From the NCBI RefSeq assembly GCF_003473295.1, contig NZ_QRMP01000001.1, positions 310,001 to 374,000 on the forward strand: a stretch of 64,000 nt of DNA, read 5' to 3'. The position numbers were made by a program, and so were the translations under genes. The stretch comes from Parabacteroides sp. AM08-6. Lineage in GTDB: Bacteria > Bacteroidota > Bacteroidia > Bacteroidales > Tannerellaceae. The notes beneath the pieces are model-generated. The model was not told the DNA's origin. It searched no databases and saw nothing but the letters and a program-made list of their open reading frames with translations. Shown in pieces: positions 57,297 through 64,000 of this stretch (positions within the stretch are counted from its first letter, which is position 1; the number at the start of each line of letters is the position of its first letter).

Positions 57297-58331
57297 ATGT
57301 CACCCATAGAAGAAGAACTACAAACATTTCTTGCCGAATGGCAAAATGATTCACCCTATATAGAAGTGCAGACTTCCGGCTCGACAGGCACACCCAAGCA
57401 GATGAAAGTCCGTAAAGACCAAATGCTGCAAAGTGCCCGTCTTACTTGCGAGTATCTGGGATTAAAAAAAGGCGACAAAGCCCTGCTCTGTATGCCGCTT
57501 CGATATATTGCCGGAAAAATGATGGTAGTACGTTCCCTGTATGCCGGTCTCGACCTTATTGTGCGAGAACCATCCGGTCATCCACTTGCAGATATAGAGA
57601 CACAACTCCGTTTTGCCGCCATGATTCCACTTCAGGTATATAATACGCTGCAAATACCGGAGGAAAGGGAACGACTTTGCCGGACAGACATTTTGATTAT
57701 CGGAGGAGGTGCCATCGATACAGCCTTGGAAGAAAATATAAAGGAATTACCTAATACGATTTACTCTACTTACGGCATGACGGAAACGCTCTCCCATATT
57801 GCCCTCCGCCGGCTAAACGGACCGGATGCTTCTCCGTGGTATCACCCGTTTTCTTCCGTCCGGCTTTCTCTGTCCAAAGAAGATACGCTGGTAATAAACG
57901 CTCCACTTATTTGTGATGAAATACTGGAAACAAACGACATAGCCTGTTTGCTCCCCGATGGTCGTTTCCGTATTCTCGGTCGAAAAGACAATATCATCAA
58001 CAGCGGAGGAATAAAAATACAAATAGAAAGCGTGGAAGCGCTATTGCGTCCCGTTATTTCTGTTAACTTTGCAATAACATCAATTCCAGATACGAAATTC
58101 GGAGAAAGGGTTGTTTTATTAATAGAAAAAAATAAACAAGAAACAGATGCATGCAGTCAGCTGATACAAGCAGATACAACCGTTGAATGTAAGCACTTCG
58201 ATTTTCTACCCAAATATCAGCGTCCGAAATATGTCTGGGAAGTCAATGCCATTCCCATGACAGGTAACGGTAAAACAAACCGGGTCGCTTGCCGGGAATT
58301 GGCAATAAGTATATTAAATAAAATATCATAA
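57297..58331 (+). CDS. menE: o-Succinylbenzoate-CoA ligase (short form)
   Basis: The 344-residue AMP-forming ligase activates o-succinylbenzoate with CoA. The P-loop TSGSTGTPKQMKV, YGMTETLSHIALRR, the hinge LGRKDNIINSGGIKI and the catalytic Lys in MTGNGKTNRVA are present. It is shorter than the usual 450-500 residues because the N-terminal part ahead of the P-loop is very small, which is normal for MenE of this phylum. MenH, MenI, MenA and MenG are not in the window. Confidence 0.92.
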   Translation: MSPIEEELQTFLAEWQNDSPYIEVQTSGSTGTPKQMKVRKDQMLQSARLTCEYLGLKKGDKALLCMPLRYIAGKMMVVRSLYAGLDLIVREPSGHPLADIETQLRFAAMIPLQVYNTLQIPEERERLCRTDILIIGGGAIDTALEENIKELPNTIYSTYGMTETLSHIALRRLNGPDASPWYHPFSSVRLSLSKEDTLVINAPLICDEILETNDIACLLPDGRFRILGRKDNIINSGGIKIQIESVEALLRPVISVNFAITSIPDTKFGERVVLLIEKNKQETDACSQLIQADTTVECKHFDFLPKYQRPKYVWEVNAIPMTGNGKTNRVACRELAISILNKIS

Positions 58332-58343
58332 AACGCTATATAT

Positions 58344-60308
58344 ATGAAGTTTATATCTATCACTATTTTATCATTCCTGACTTTGACCTCCACGTATGGA
58401 CAAAGCCGGGAAAGTTGTCAGTTTGCTCCGGATCCGACATTACAACATCCGGAGACTTATGCAGGTTACGACTGTGTGAACTTGCTGGATAGTACCCATG
58501 TCAATGTACAATCTACCGGCTCCGGTTCGTTTGCTGTTTGCAAAATCATTAAAATAATGACACCGAAAGGGGCACTCGCGAACCGTGTTCTTAAATACGA
58601 TTACGACCCGCTGACAGCTCATGCGGAATTTCACCGGGTCACACTTTATAAAGCCAATGGCGATGTACATAATCTGGATATCACTCAACAATACGATTAT
58701 GCGGCTCCGGCACGTGCCATCTATTGGGGAGCACGGCAAATCATGATGGAAGTCGGTCCGTTGGAGCCTGGAGATATTATCGACTATCAAATCGATAAAA
58801 AAGGTTTTACTTATGCTCTGTTGGCTGGTGACGGTGAGGATGAATCACGTTTTATCCCTCCCATGCGCGGACAATTCTATGATATTGTTCCTTTTTGGGC
58901 AACCGAACCGACCATCCGTAAAGTCTATAAAGTATCCATTCCCATGGAAAAAGAGATGCAGTTCCAGTTCTATCAGGGTGAATGTACCTCTTCCATGCGT
59001 TATGAAGACGGACGAAAGGCCTATACGTTTGTGAGCACAGACATCATGCCGGCTAAACGTGAACCGAATATGGTCGACCTTTTTGACGCAGCTCCTAAAT
59101 TAATGATGTCCAGTACACCGAAATGGCAGGATAAATCACTGTGGTTTAATAAAGTAAATGAAGATTATGGAAGTTTTGCTTCACTACCCGAAGCACAGAA
59201 AAAAGTGGATGAGCTGATAAAAGGGAAAAAAAGCGAGATGGAAAAGATTGCCGTTCTCACCCATTGGGTTGCCGACAATATCCGTTACTCCGGTATCTCG
59301 ATGGGAAAAGGTGAAGGTTATACCCTCCACAACACAAAAATGAATTATACCGACCGTTGCGGTGTCTGTAAAGATATTGCCGGGACATTAATATCTTTCC
59401 TGCGTATGGCCGGTTTCGAGGCTTATCCCGCCATGACTATGGCCGGAAGCCGTGTAGAAAGCATTCCTGCCGACCATTTCAACCATTGCGTTGCCGTAGT
59501 AAAACTTTCCAGCGGGACCTATATGCCACTTGATCCGACCTGGGTTCCTTTTTGCCGTGAACTATGGAGCAGTGCCGAACAACAGCAGAATTACCTGCCG
59601 GGGGTTCCCGAAGGTTCAGACCTTTGCCTGACACCGGTCTCCGCTCCCGAGAACCATTATGTACGTATCAATGCTGTCAACAAACTGGATGCGAAAGGTA
59701 CATTGACGGGGCAATTCACTATCACGGCCGAAGGACAATCCGACAGTAATATCCGGGGAATATTCACTCGTGGCTGGCAGTCTACATGGCAAAACATGCT
59801 GGAAAACCAGTTACTTGCCGTTTCCCCCAAAGCCCGTCTGATTAGCGTGGATTACGGGAAAAATCCGAAAGACTACCAAGCAGCTCCTATCAAAATGACA
59901 TTTCGCTATGAAATTCCGGAATACGCTATTCCCGGAGAAAAGGAAATGCTATTCAAGCCCTTGGTTATGAACAATCTGTACAATCAGGTAAAAAGCTATC
60001 TGCGCATTAATACGGAACTGGAAGATCGCCGGTATGGTTTTAAAGATGCTTGTTCCCGGTTGGTAGAACTGGACGAAAGTATTCAGCTTCCTTCCGGATA
60101 TACTCTGGTAAATGCCGATAGAAACGATAACACAGAGAGTAATGCGGCCGATTTTGAAGGTTCTCTCCGTCAAGATGGCAACAAGGTAGTACTCCACCAG
60201 AAGCTAGCTCTCAAGAAACGTGTTTACGAGGCCACCGATTGGGATGGTTTCCGTTCCGCAGTCAATGCGCATAAAAGCTTCGAAGATTATTTGGTAATCA
60301 AAAAATAA
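58344..60308 (+). CDS. Exported DUF3857/transglutaminase-like protein
   Basis: The 654-residue protein has a signal peptide (MKFISITILSFLTLTSTYGQ), an N-terminal DUF3857 domain (about 40-240) and a transglutaminase-like domain with an intact triad: Cys342 in DRCGVCKDIAG, His381 in HFNHCVAVV and Asp397 in MPLDPTW. The C-terminal third is a DUF2569/DUF3858-like beta region. It is probably periplasmic; proteins of this type are often peptidase-like rather than cross-linking. It begins 12 bp after menE and could be read with it. Confidence 0.88.
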   Translation: MKFISITILSFLTLTSTYGQSRESCQFAPDPTLQHPETYAGYDCVNLLDSTHVNVQSTGSGSFAVCKIIKIMTPKGALANRVLKYDYDPLTAHAEFHRVTLYKANGDVHNLDITQQYDYAAPARAIYWGARQIMMEVGPLEPGDIIDYQIDKKGFTYALLAGDGEDESRFIPPMRGQFYDIVPFWATEPTIRKVYKVSIPMEKEMQFQFYQGECTSSMRYEDGRKAYTFVSTDIMPAKREPNMVDLFDAAPKLMMSSTPKWQDKSLWFNKVNEDYGSFASLPEAQKKVDELIKGKKSEMEKIAVLTHWVADNIRYSGISMGKGEGYTLHNTKMNYTDRCGVCKDIAGTLISFLRMAGFEAYPAMTMAGSRVESIPADHFNHCVAVVKLSSGTYMPLDPTWVPFCRELWSSAEQQQNYLPGVPEGSDLCLTPVSAPENHYVRINAVNKLDAKGTLTGQFTITAEGQSDSNIRGIFTRGWQSTWQNMLENQLLAVSPKARLISVDYGKNPKDYQAAPIKMTFRYEIPEYAIPGEKEMLFKPLVMNNLYNQVKSYLRINTELEDRRYGFKDACSRLVELDESIQLPSGYTLVNADRNDNTESNAADFEGSLRQDGNKVVLHQKLALKKRVYEATDWDGFRSAVNAHKSFEDYLVIKK

Positions 60309-60329
60309 TGACCACTTCTAAAAAAGACA

Positions 60330-62030
60330 ATGAAAATAATGAACAAAATAAACAAATCCACGCTCCTCATTTGCCTCTTGCTGATGGCAACATCGGCATT
60401 TGCCGCTTCGGAGGCCGAATATAAGAAACTGGCTAAAACGTACACATTAAATGCCGACGGTAGTCAGGAATATCGTTGCAATATGGAATTGACACTCTTT
60501 ACGCATACGGCTATGAACGGAACTTACGGTGAAAGTTTCATCGTTTACAATCCGGAATATCAGGAATTGAAAATTCACTCTTCTTACACGAAACAGAAAG
60601 ACGGAAATATCATTAAAACACCTGACAATGCATTTGTTGAGGTATTACCACATAGTGCCGCAGACGCTCCAGCTTATAATCATTTAAAAGAAATGGTAGT
60701 TGTACACACAGGACTGGAATTAGGTGCTACTATTTATCTGGATTATTCTATCCTTACTAAACCCGGCTATCTGCCGGCACTGGACATATACGATGAGCCG
60801 TTACAATCTTCACCGGTAAAGGAGTATACGTATACAATCGTATTGCCGGAATCCGTACAATTGTCCTATACCCTACAAAACTATAAGGCCAAACCGGCAA
60901 CGCAGGTTTCAAACGGAACAAAAACAATGAAATGGACTTTACAGAATCTTCCGGCAGCTTCACGCAATCCGTTTGTTTCTGCCATGAATGGAGATATACC
61001 CTTCTTTACAGCAACCACATTCGTATCGGAAAAAGAAGCATTGAATGCTTTATACAAACAGTTTAATCCGCAAAACGACCCACAATTGGAAGGAATAGCC
61101 GAAAGTATCTGTGAAAACAAGAACAAAGATACGGAAAAGTTGGAAGCCATTCTTGATTATGTCATCAACAATCTGGACAACAGCCAGCTCTCACTTGCAG
61201 AAACAGGTTTTCGCCTGCGTCCGGTCGATGATGTTATCAATACGGCATATGGTACTGCTGCCGAGAAAATCAATATACTTTCCGGCTTGTTGAATGCTGC
61301 CGGTATTCAAGCTGAACCGGCTGCTTTGTATCGTGTAAATGCAGAAAAAGGCTGTGGCTTAAATGCCATTAGCGAATTATTTGTCATTGCCCAAGCCGAT
61401 GGAAAAGAGTATTTGCTTACTCCTACTTCCAAACGAATGGCGACAGCTGGCTCTCTTGGAAACATTGTCCCCTCTTTCAAGTTGGCAAACGGAGAAAGAC
61501 TCACCTTCGATGCTCCTGATACCGATATTAATTATAAGGTGGATATCACTTTAACACCCGAAAAAGCAGAGAATCAAATCACATCTCAAACAGGAAATGC
61601 ACAACGTCCGTATTTCAGTGAAGATAAAGCTTCCGGTAGTTCCAGCCAATCTTTGAAGGTGAAAAACGGATATGTTTTAGTCAACCTGCCGGATGCCCCT
61701 GTTTCCTTAGCAAACAGTTCTTTCTGTCGCATGAATAGTACACGGAAAGAAAATTTACGGATGCCTTGTAAAGCCAACGAACAATACACGTATACCGTTC
61801 ATATTCCGGAAGGGATGGAATTGCGTACACCTGCTGTAAACAAAACAATTTCCAATGCTGCCGGTCAAGTAATCTATTCTATCGAAAAGGATGGTAATAC
61901 AGCTAAAATCACTCGTAGTCTCCAACTGAGCAAACAACTTTATACTCCTGCTGAATACAAGGATTTACGAACATTATTGACAGAATGGGGAAGTACGGAT
62001 AATAAGATTTTATTGTTATCAATCTTATAA
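60330..62030 (+). CDS. Exported DUF3857 protein with a degenerate transglutaminase-like domain
   Basis: The 566-residue protein has a signal peptide (LLICLLLMATSAFAAS) and the same overall plan as its upstream neighbour, 21 bp away. At the place of the catalytic triad it has Ala310 (TAYGTAAEKINILSG) for Cys, NAISELFVIA for the His region and LLTPTSKRM for the Asp region, so it cannot be a thiol enzyme. ATG 60339 is an alternative start. It looks like a pseudoenzyme partner of the active paralog. The operon ends here. Confidence 0.82.
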   Translation: MKIMNKINKSTLLICLLLMATSAFAASEAEYKKLAKTYTLNADGSQEYRCNMELTLFTHTAMNGTYGESFIVYNPEYQELKIHSSYTKQKDGNIIKTPDNAFVEVLPHSAADAPAYNHLKEMVVVHTGLELGATIYLDYSILTKPGYLPALDIYDEPLQSSPVKEYTYTIVLPESVQLSYTLQNYKAKPATQVSNGTKTMKWTLQNLPAASRNPFVSAMNGDIPFFTATTFVSEKEALNALYKQFNPQNDPQLEGIAESICENKNKDTEKLEAILDYVINNLDNSQLSLAETGFRLRPVDDVINTAYGTAAEKINILSGLLNAAGIQAEPAALYRVNAEKGCGLNAISELFVIAQADGKEYLLTPTSKRMATAGSLGNIVPSFKLANGERLTFDAPDTDINYKVDITLTPEKAENQITSQTGNAQRPYFSEDKASGSSSQSLKVKNGYVLVNLPDAPVSLANSSFCRMNSTRKENLRMPCKANEQYTYTVHIPEGMELRTPAVNKTISNAAGQVIYSIEKDGNTAKITRSLQLSKQLYTPAEYKDLRTLLTEWGSTDNKILLLSIL

Positions 62031-62061
62031 ATCAAATTATTCCGATTTCTATTGAGGACAA

Positions 62062-62088
62062 TAAAAAAAGAAAGCATTGATACTTTCT
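62062..62088 (-). terminator. Terminator of dnaB
   Basis: On the minus strand AGAAAG pairs with CTTTCT, followed by a run of seven T. A second stem-loop (GAAGTTCCGTTTT 62101-62113 with AAAACGGAACTTC 62120-62132) overlaps the last codons of dnaB and has no T-run of its own. Confidence 0.7.
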
Positions 62089-62117
62089 AAATACTGATTT
62101 GAAGTTCCGTTTTTATT

Positions 62118-63644
62118 CTAAAACGGAACTTCATTACTACTACCCTGACTCAGAAAGTCAGCACCTGCGGGAGGAATCGGCGGCATGGAAGCCATTGAAT
62201 CCAAACCATCATTCATGTTAGACGAAAATTCTTTGACAGCCATATCTTCATCGATATTCATGAATTTCGCAAAATCACTCTTGAAGCGTAAACGTACATC
62301 GCCCGTTGCACCGTTACGATGTTTAGCGATAATAATTTCGGCTAAACCGATTAATGAATTACCTCGTTCATCCTCCGTAATTTTGTAATATTCAGGACGA
62401 TGGATAAAACAAACCATATCCGCATCCTGTTCGATGGCTCCGGACTCACGCAAATCGGCCAGTTGCGGACGTTTTCCTTCTGCTCCCTGACGACTTTCCA
62501 CACCACGGTTCAACTGAGACAAAGCAATAATCGGAATATTTAATTCTTTTGCTAATCCTTTTAACGAGCGGGAAATAGTACTCACTTCCTGTTCACGACT
62601 ACCAAAATTCATTCCACTTGCATTCATCAACTGAAGGTAGTCGATAATAATACATCTGATACCATGCTCACGAACCAGACGACGAGCTTTGGTTCGTAAT
62701 TCAAATACCGAAAGACTGGGGGTATCATCTACATAAATCGGAGCATCGTATAATTCTTTTATTTTGAAGTCCAATTGTTCCCATTCATAACTTTCCAGTC
62801 GCCCACTTTTAATTTTCTCACCCGGAATTTCGCATACGTTGACAATCAAACGGTTCACCAACTGAACATTACTCATTTCAAGTGAAAACAAAGCAACAGG
62901 TGTATTATGATTCACTGCCATATTCTTGGCCATTGAAAGTACAAATGCCGTTTTACCCATAGCCGGACGGGCTGCAATAATAATCAAGTCGGAATTCTGC
63001 CATCCGGAAGTTATTTTATCCAAACCATTAAAGCCGGAACGAATACCACTCAGACCTTCTTTTTGGTTGGCAGCCTTTTGAAGCATTTCCATCGCGTCTT
63101 TGATGACCGGATTAATCTGTGTAACATCTTTCTTTACGTTACGCTGGGATATTTCAAACAATTTACCTTCGGCTTCCTGCATCAAGTCTTCCACGTCAAT
63201 TGTTTCATCGAACGCTTTTCCTTGTATCATGGCTGTGAAAGATATTAATTCGCGTGCCAGGTATTTTTGAGCAATAATACGAGCATGGTACTCAATATGA
63301 GCACTACTGGCTACTTTGCTGGTCAGTTGTGAAATGTAGAACGGACCACCTACCTGGTCCAGTTCTCCCCGTTTTTTTAACTGTTCGGTGACGGTAAGCA
63401 TATCCACCGGACGCTGGCTGATTGCCAAATCGACAATAGCCGCATAAATCATTTCATGTGCTTTTTCATAAAAACACTCCGGTTTCAATATCTCGCTAAT
63501 AATGGAATAAGCATCTTTCTCCAGCATTAAAGCACCTAATACAGCTTCCTCCAACTCACGCGCTTGTGGTTGCAACCGCCCCATATCAGGTACAACAATC
63601 GTTTTCTGCTTTCCTCTTCCAGTATTTCTTGTTCCTTCTGCCAT
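62118..63644 (-). CDS. dnaB: Replicative DNA helicase
   Basis: The 508-residue protein has the N-terminal DnaG-binding domain (LEEAVLGALMLEKDAYSIIS), a linker and a RecA-like ATPase with Walker A ARPAMGKTAFVLS, the GFNGLDKITSGWQNSDLIII entry and VDDTPSLSVFELRTKARRL, then IIDYLQLMNASG and LSQLNRGVESR. It is a hexameric helicase that unwinds DNA at the replication fork. No intein or insertion is visible. The C-terminal tail is rich in Pro, Ser, Asn and Met, variable in this phylum. Confidence 0.97.
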   Translation of the reverse strand: MAEGTRNTGRGKQKTIVVPDMGRLQPQARELEEAVLGALMLEKDAYSIISEILKPECFYEKAHEMIYAAIVDLAISQRPVDMLTVTEQLKKRGELDQVGGPFYISQLTSKVASSAHIEYHARIIAQKYLARELISFTAMIQGKAFDETIDVEDLMQEAEGKLFEISQRNVKKDVTQINPVIKDAMEMLQKAANQKEGLSGIRSGFNGLDKITSGWQNSDLIIIAARPAMGKTAFVLSMAKNMAVNHNTPVALFSLEMSNVQLVNRLIVNVCEIPGEKIKSGRLESYEWEQLDFKIKELYDAPIYVDDTPSLSVFELRTKARRLVREHGIRCIIIDYLQLMNASGMNFGSREQEVSTISRSLKGLAKELNIPIIALSQLNRGVESRQGAEGKRPQLADLRESGAIEQDADMVCFIHRPEYYKITEDERGNSLIGLAEIIIAKHRNGATGDVRLRFKSDFAKFMNIDEDMAVKEFSSNMNDGLDSMASMPPIPPAGADFLSQGSSNEVPF

Positions 63645-63670
63645 TTTCTCGTTTTATTCTTATCGGGCAT

Positions 63671-63678
63671 CAAAATTA
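63671..63678 (-). promoter_or_regulatory. Candidate -7 box of dnaB
   Basis: On the minus strand TAATTTTG fits TAnnTTTG, 27 bp upstream of the dnaB start. The -33 region has no TTTG. Confidence 0.4.
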
Positions 63679-63687
63679 CTATTTTTA

Positions 63688-63717
63688 TTTGGCATTCGTT
63701 TCTTTTTTCTACCTTTA
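63688..63717 (+). promoter_or_regulatory. Candidate corA promoter
   Basis: TTTG at 63688-63691 and TACCTTTA at 63710-63717, spacer 18 bp, resemble the phylum promoter with one mismatch. The leader before corA would be about 120 nt. Confidence 0.5.
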
Positions 63718-63740
63718 CGGCCGTAAAAAGTATTTCAATT

Positions 63741-63843
63741 ATGGACGACAGTATTCCGCGAGAAACAAAAACAGGTAATAATTAACGCTGCAGGGGCGAA
63801 ACGGCAAGGCCTCTGTACGTATAAAAAACGAAAGGAGGCAATA
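63741..63843 (+). promoter_or_regulatory. Structured corA leader with a 14-codon open frame
   Basis: ATG 63741 opens a 14-residue frame (MDDSIPRETKTGNN) closed at 63785. It is followed by a stem (CAGGGGC near 63791 with GCCTCTG near 63810) and a strong AAAGGAGG Shine-Dalgarno sequence just ahead of corA, rare in this phylum. A leader-peptide or magnesium-responsive control is possible but unproven. Confidence 0.4.
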
Positions 63844-64000
63844 ATGAGAAAATTTCTTTATTGTGAAGCCGGTTTTGTAGAAAAAGACAAATGGCTTCCA
63901 AACTGCTGGGTAAACGTAGAATGCCCGACACCGGACGATATCCAATATCTTATAAATGAATTGAATGTTCCCGAATCTTTTTTAAGCGACATTGCCGATA
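63844..64000 (+). CDS. corA: CorA-type magnesium transporter, 3' end outside window
   Basis: Only the first 52 codons are visible (MRKFLYCEAGFVEKDKWLPN, then CWVNVECPTPDDIQYLINEL and VPESFLSDIAD). The N-terminal FLSDIAD segment and the preceding acidic region match the cytoplasmic domain of CorA-family magnesium/cobalt channels in Bacteroidales. The membrane helices and the GMN motif lie beyond the window, so the assignment rests on the N-terminus alone. It is divergent from dnaB. Confidence 0.75.
   Translation, partial: MRKFLYCEAGFVEKDKWLPNCWVNVECPTPDDIQYLINELNVPESFLSDIAD

Overview
The window reads as chromosomal DNA of an anaerobic gut-type Bacteroidales bacterium (Bacteroides/Parabacteroides-like; genus not resolvable from the sequence alone). 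The signs are Bacteroidetes-type promoters (TTTG, about 20 bp, TAnnTTTG) ahead of several genes, A-rich leaders with few Shine-Dalgarno sequences, many lipoproteins with a C after a short hydrophobic leader, GH20 hexosaminidase, 6-bladed beta-propeller lipoproteins, a menaquinone operon and a soluble NAD(P)-linked [FeFe]-hydrogenase. No rRNA, tRNA, integrase, transposase or CRISPR array was seen.

Layout. 1-7.3 kb (+): a CusCBA-type tripartite metal efflux pump (outer membrane gene cut by the window edge) with its own response regulator and sensor kinase. 7.3-9.3 kb (+): D-lactate dehydrogenase and a patatin phospholipase, followed by an odd nested repeat and a bidirectional terminator. 9.6-13.5 kb (-): a TPR protein and gyrA, divergent from clpC (+). 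16.3-20.3 kb (+): a TPP riboswitch with a near-perfect promoter controlling thiD, a TenI-like gene, thiE and thiC. 20.4-26.8 kb (+): ettA, a secreted DUF1080 protein, glyA and a GH20 hexosaminidase. 27-31.5 kb (-): hydrogenase genes in the order hndB-hndC-hndD-hndA, preceded by cysE. 32.5-40.2 kb (-): a LytTR regulator, two FHA/zinc-ribbon proteins, a tiny acidic protein, a PP2C phosphatase, a transmembrane Ser/Thr kinase, a predicted barrel protein and an FN3/Kelch surface lipoprotein. 40.4-43.2 kb (-): pyruvate phosphate dikinase. 43.5-46.9 kb: rlmD and an MltF-like lytic transglycosylase (+) facing an orphan HATPase protein (-).

46.9-52.6 kb is the most disturbed region: a frameshifted small gene, a 22-bp tandem repeat, a truncated TPR lipoprotein, three paralogous propeller lipoproteins plus a BF3164-like one, a 60-bp promoter/leader present twice, and gene-tail remnants. 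It looks like a site of repeated recombination and gene conversion. 52.7-58.3 kb (+): menD, an unexpected HExxH lipoprotein, menB, menC, menE. 58.3-62.0 kb (+): two DUF3857/transglutaminase-like exported proteins, the second without any of the catalytic residues. 62.1-63.6 kb (-): dnaB. 63.8 kb to the end (+): the start of corA.

The best candidate for an undescribed system is the FHA-acidic peptide-PP2C-kinase cluster at 32.5-40.2 kb: writer (kinase), eraser (phosphatase), readers (two FHA proteins) and a 79-residue acidic protein carrying TxxD motifs that could be the phospho-threonine ligand, next to envelope proteins that could be its output or sensor. That is an inference from gene content and spacing, not a demonstrated function.
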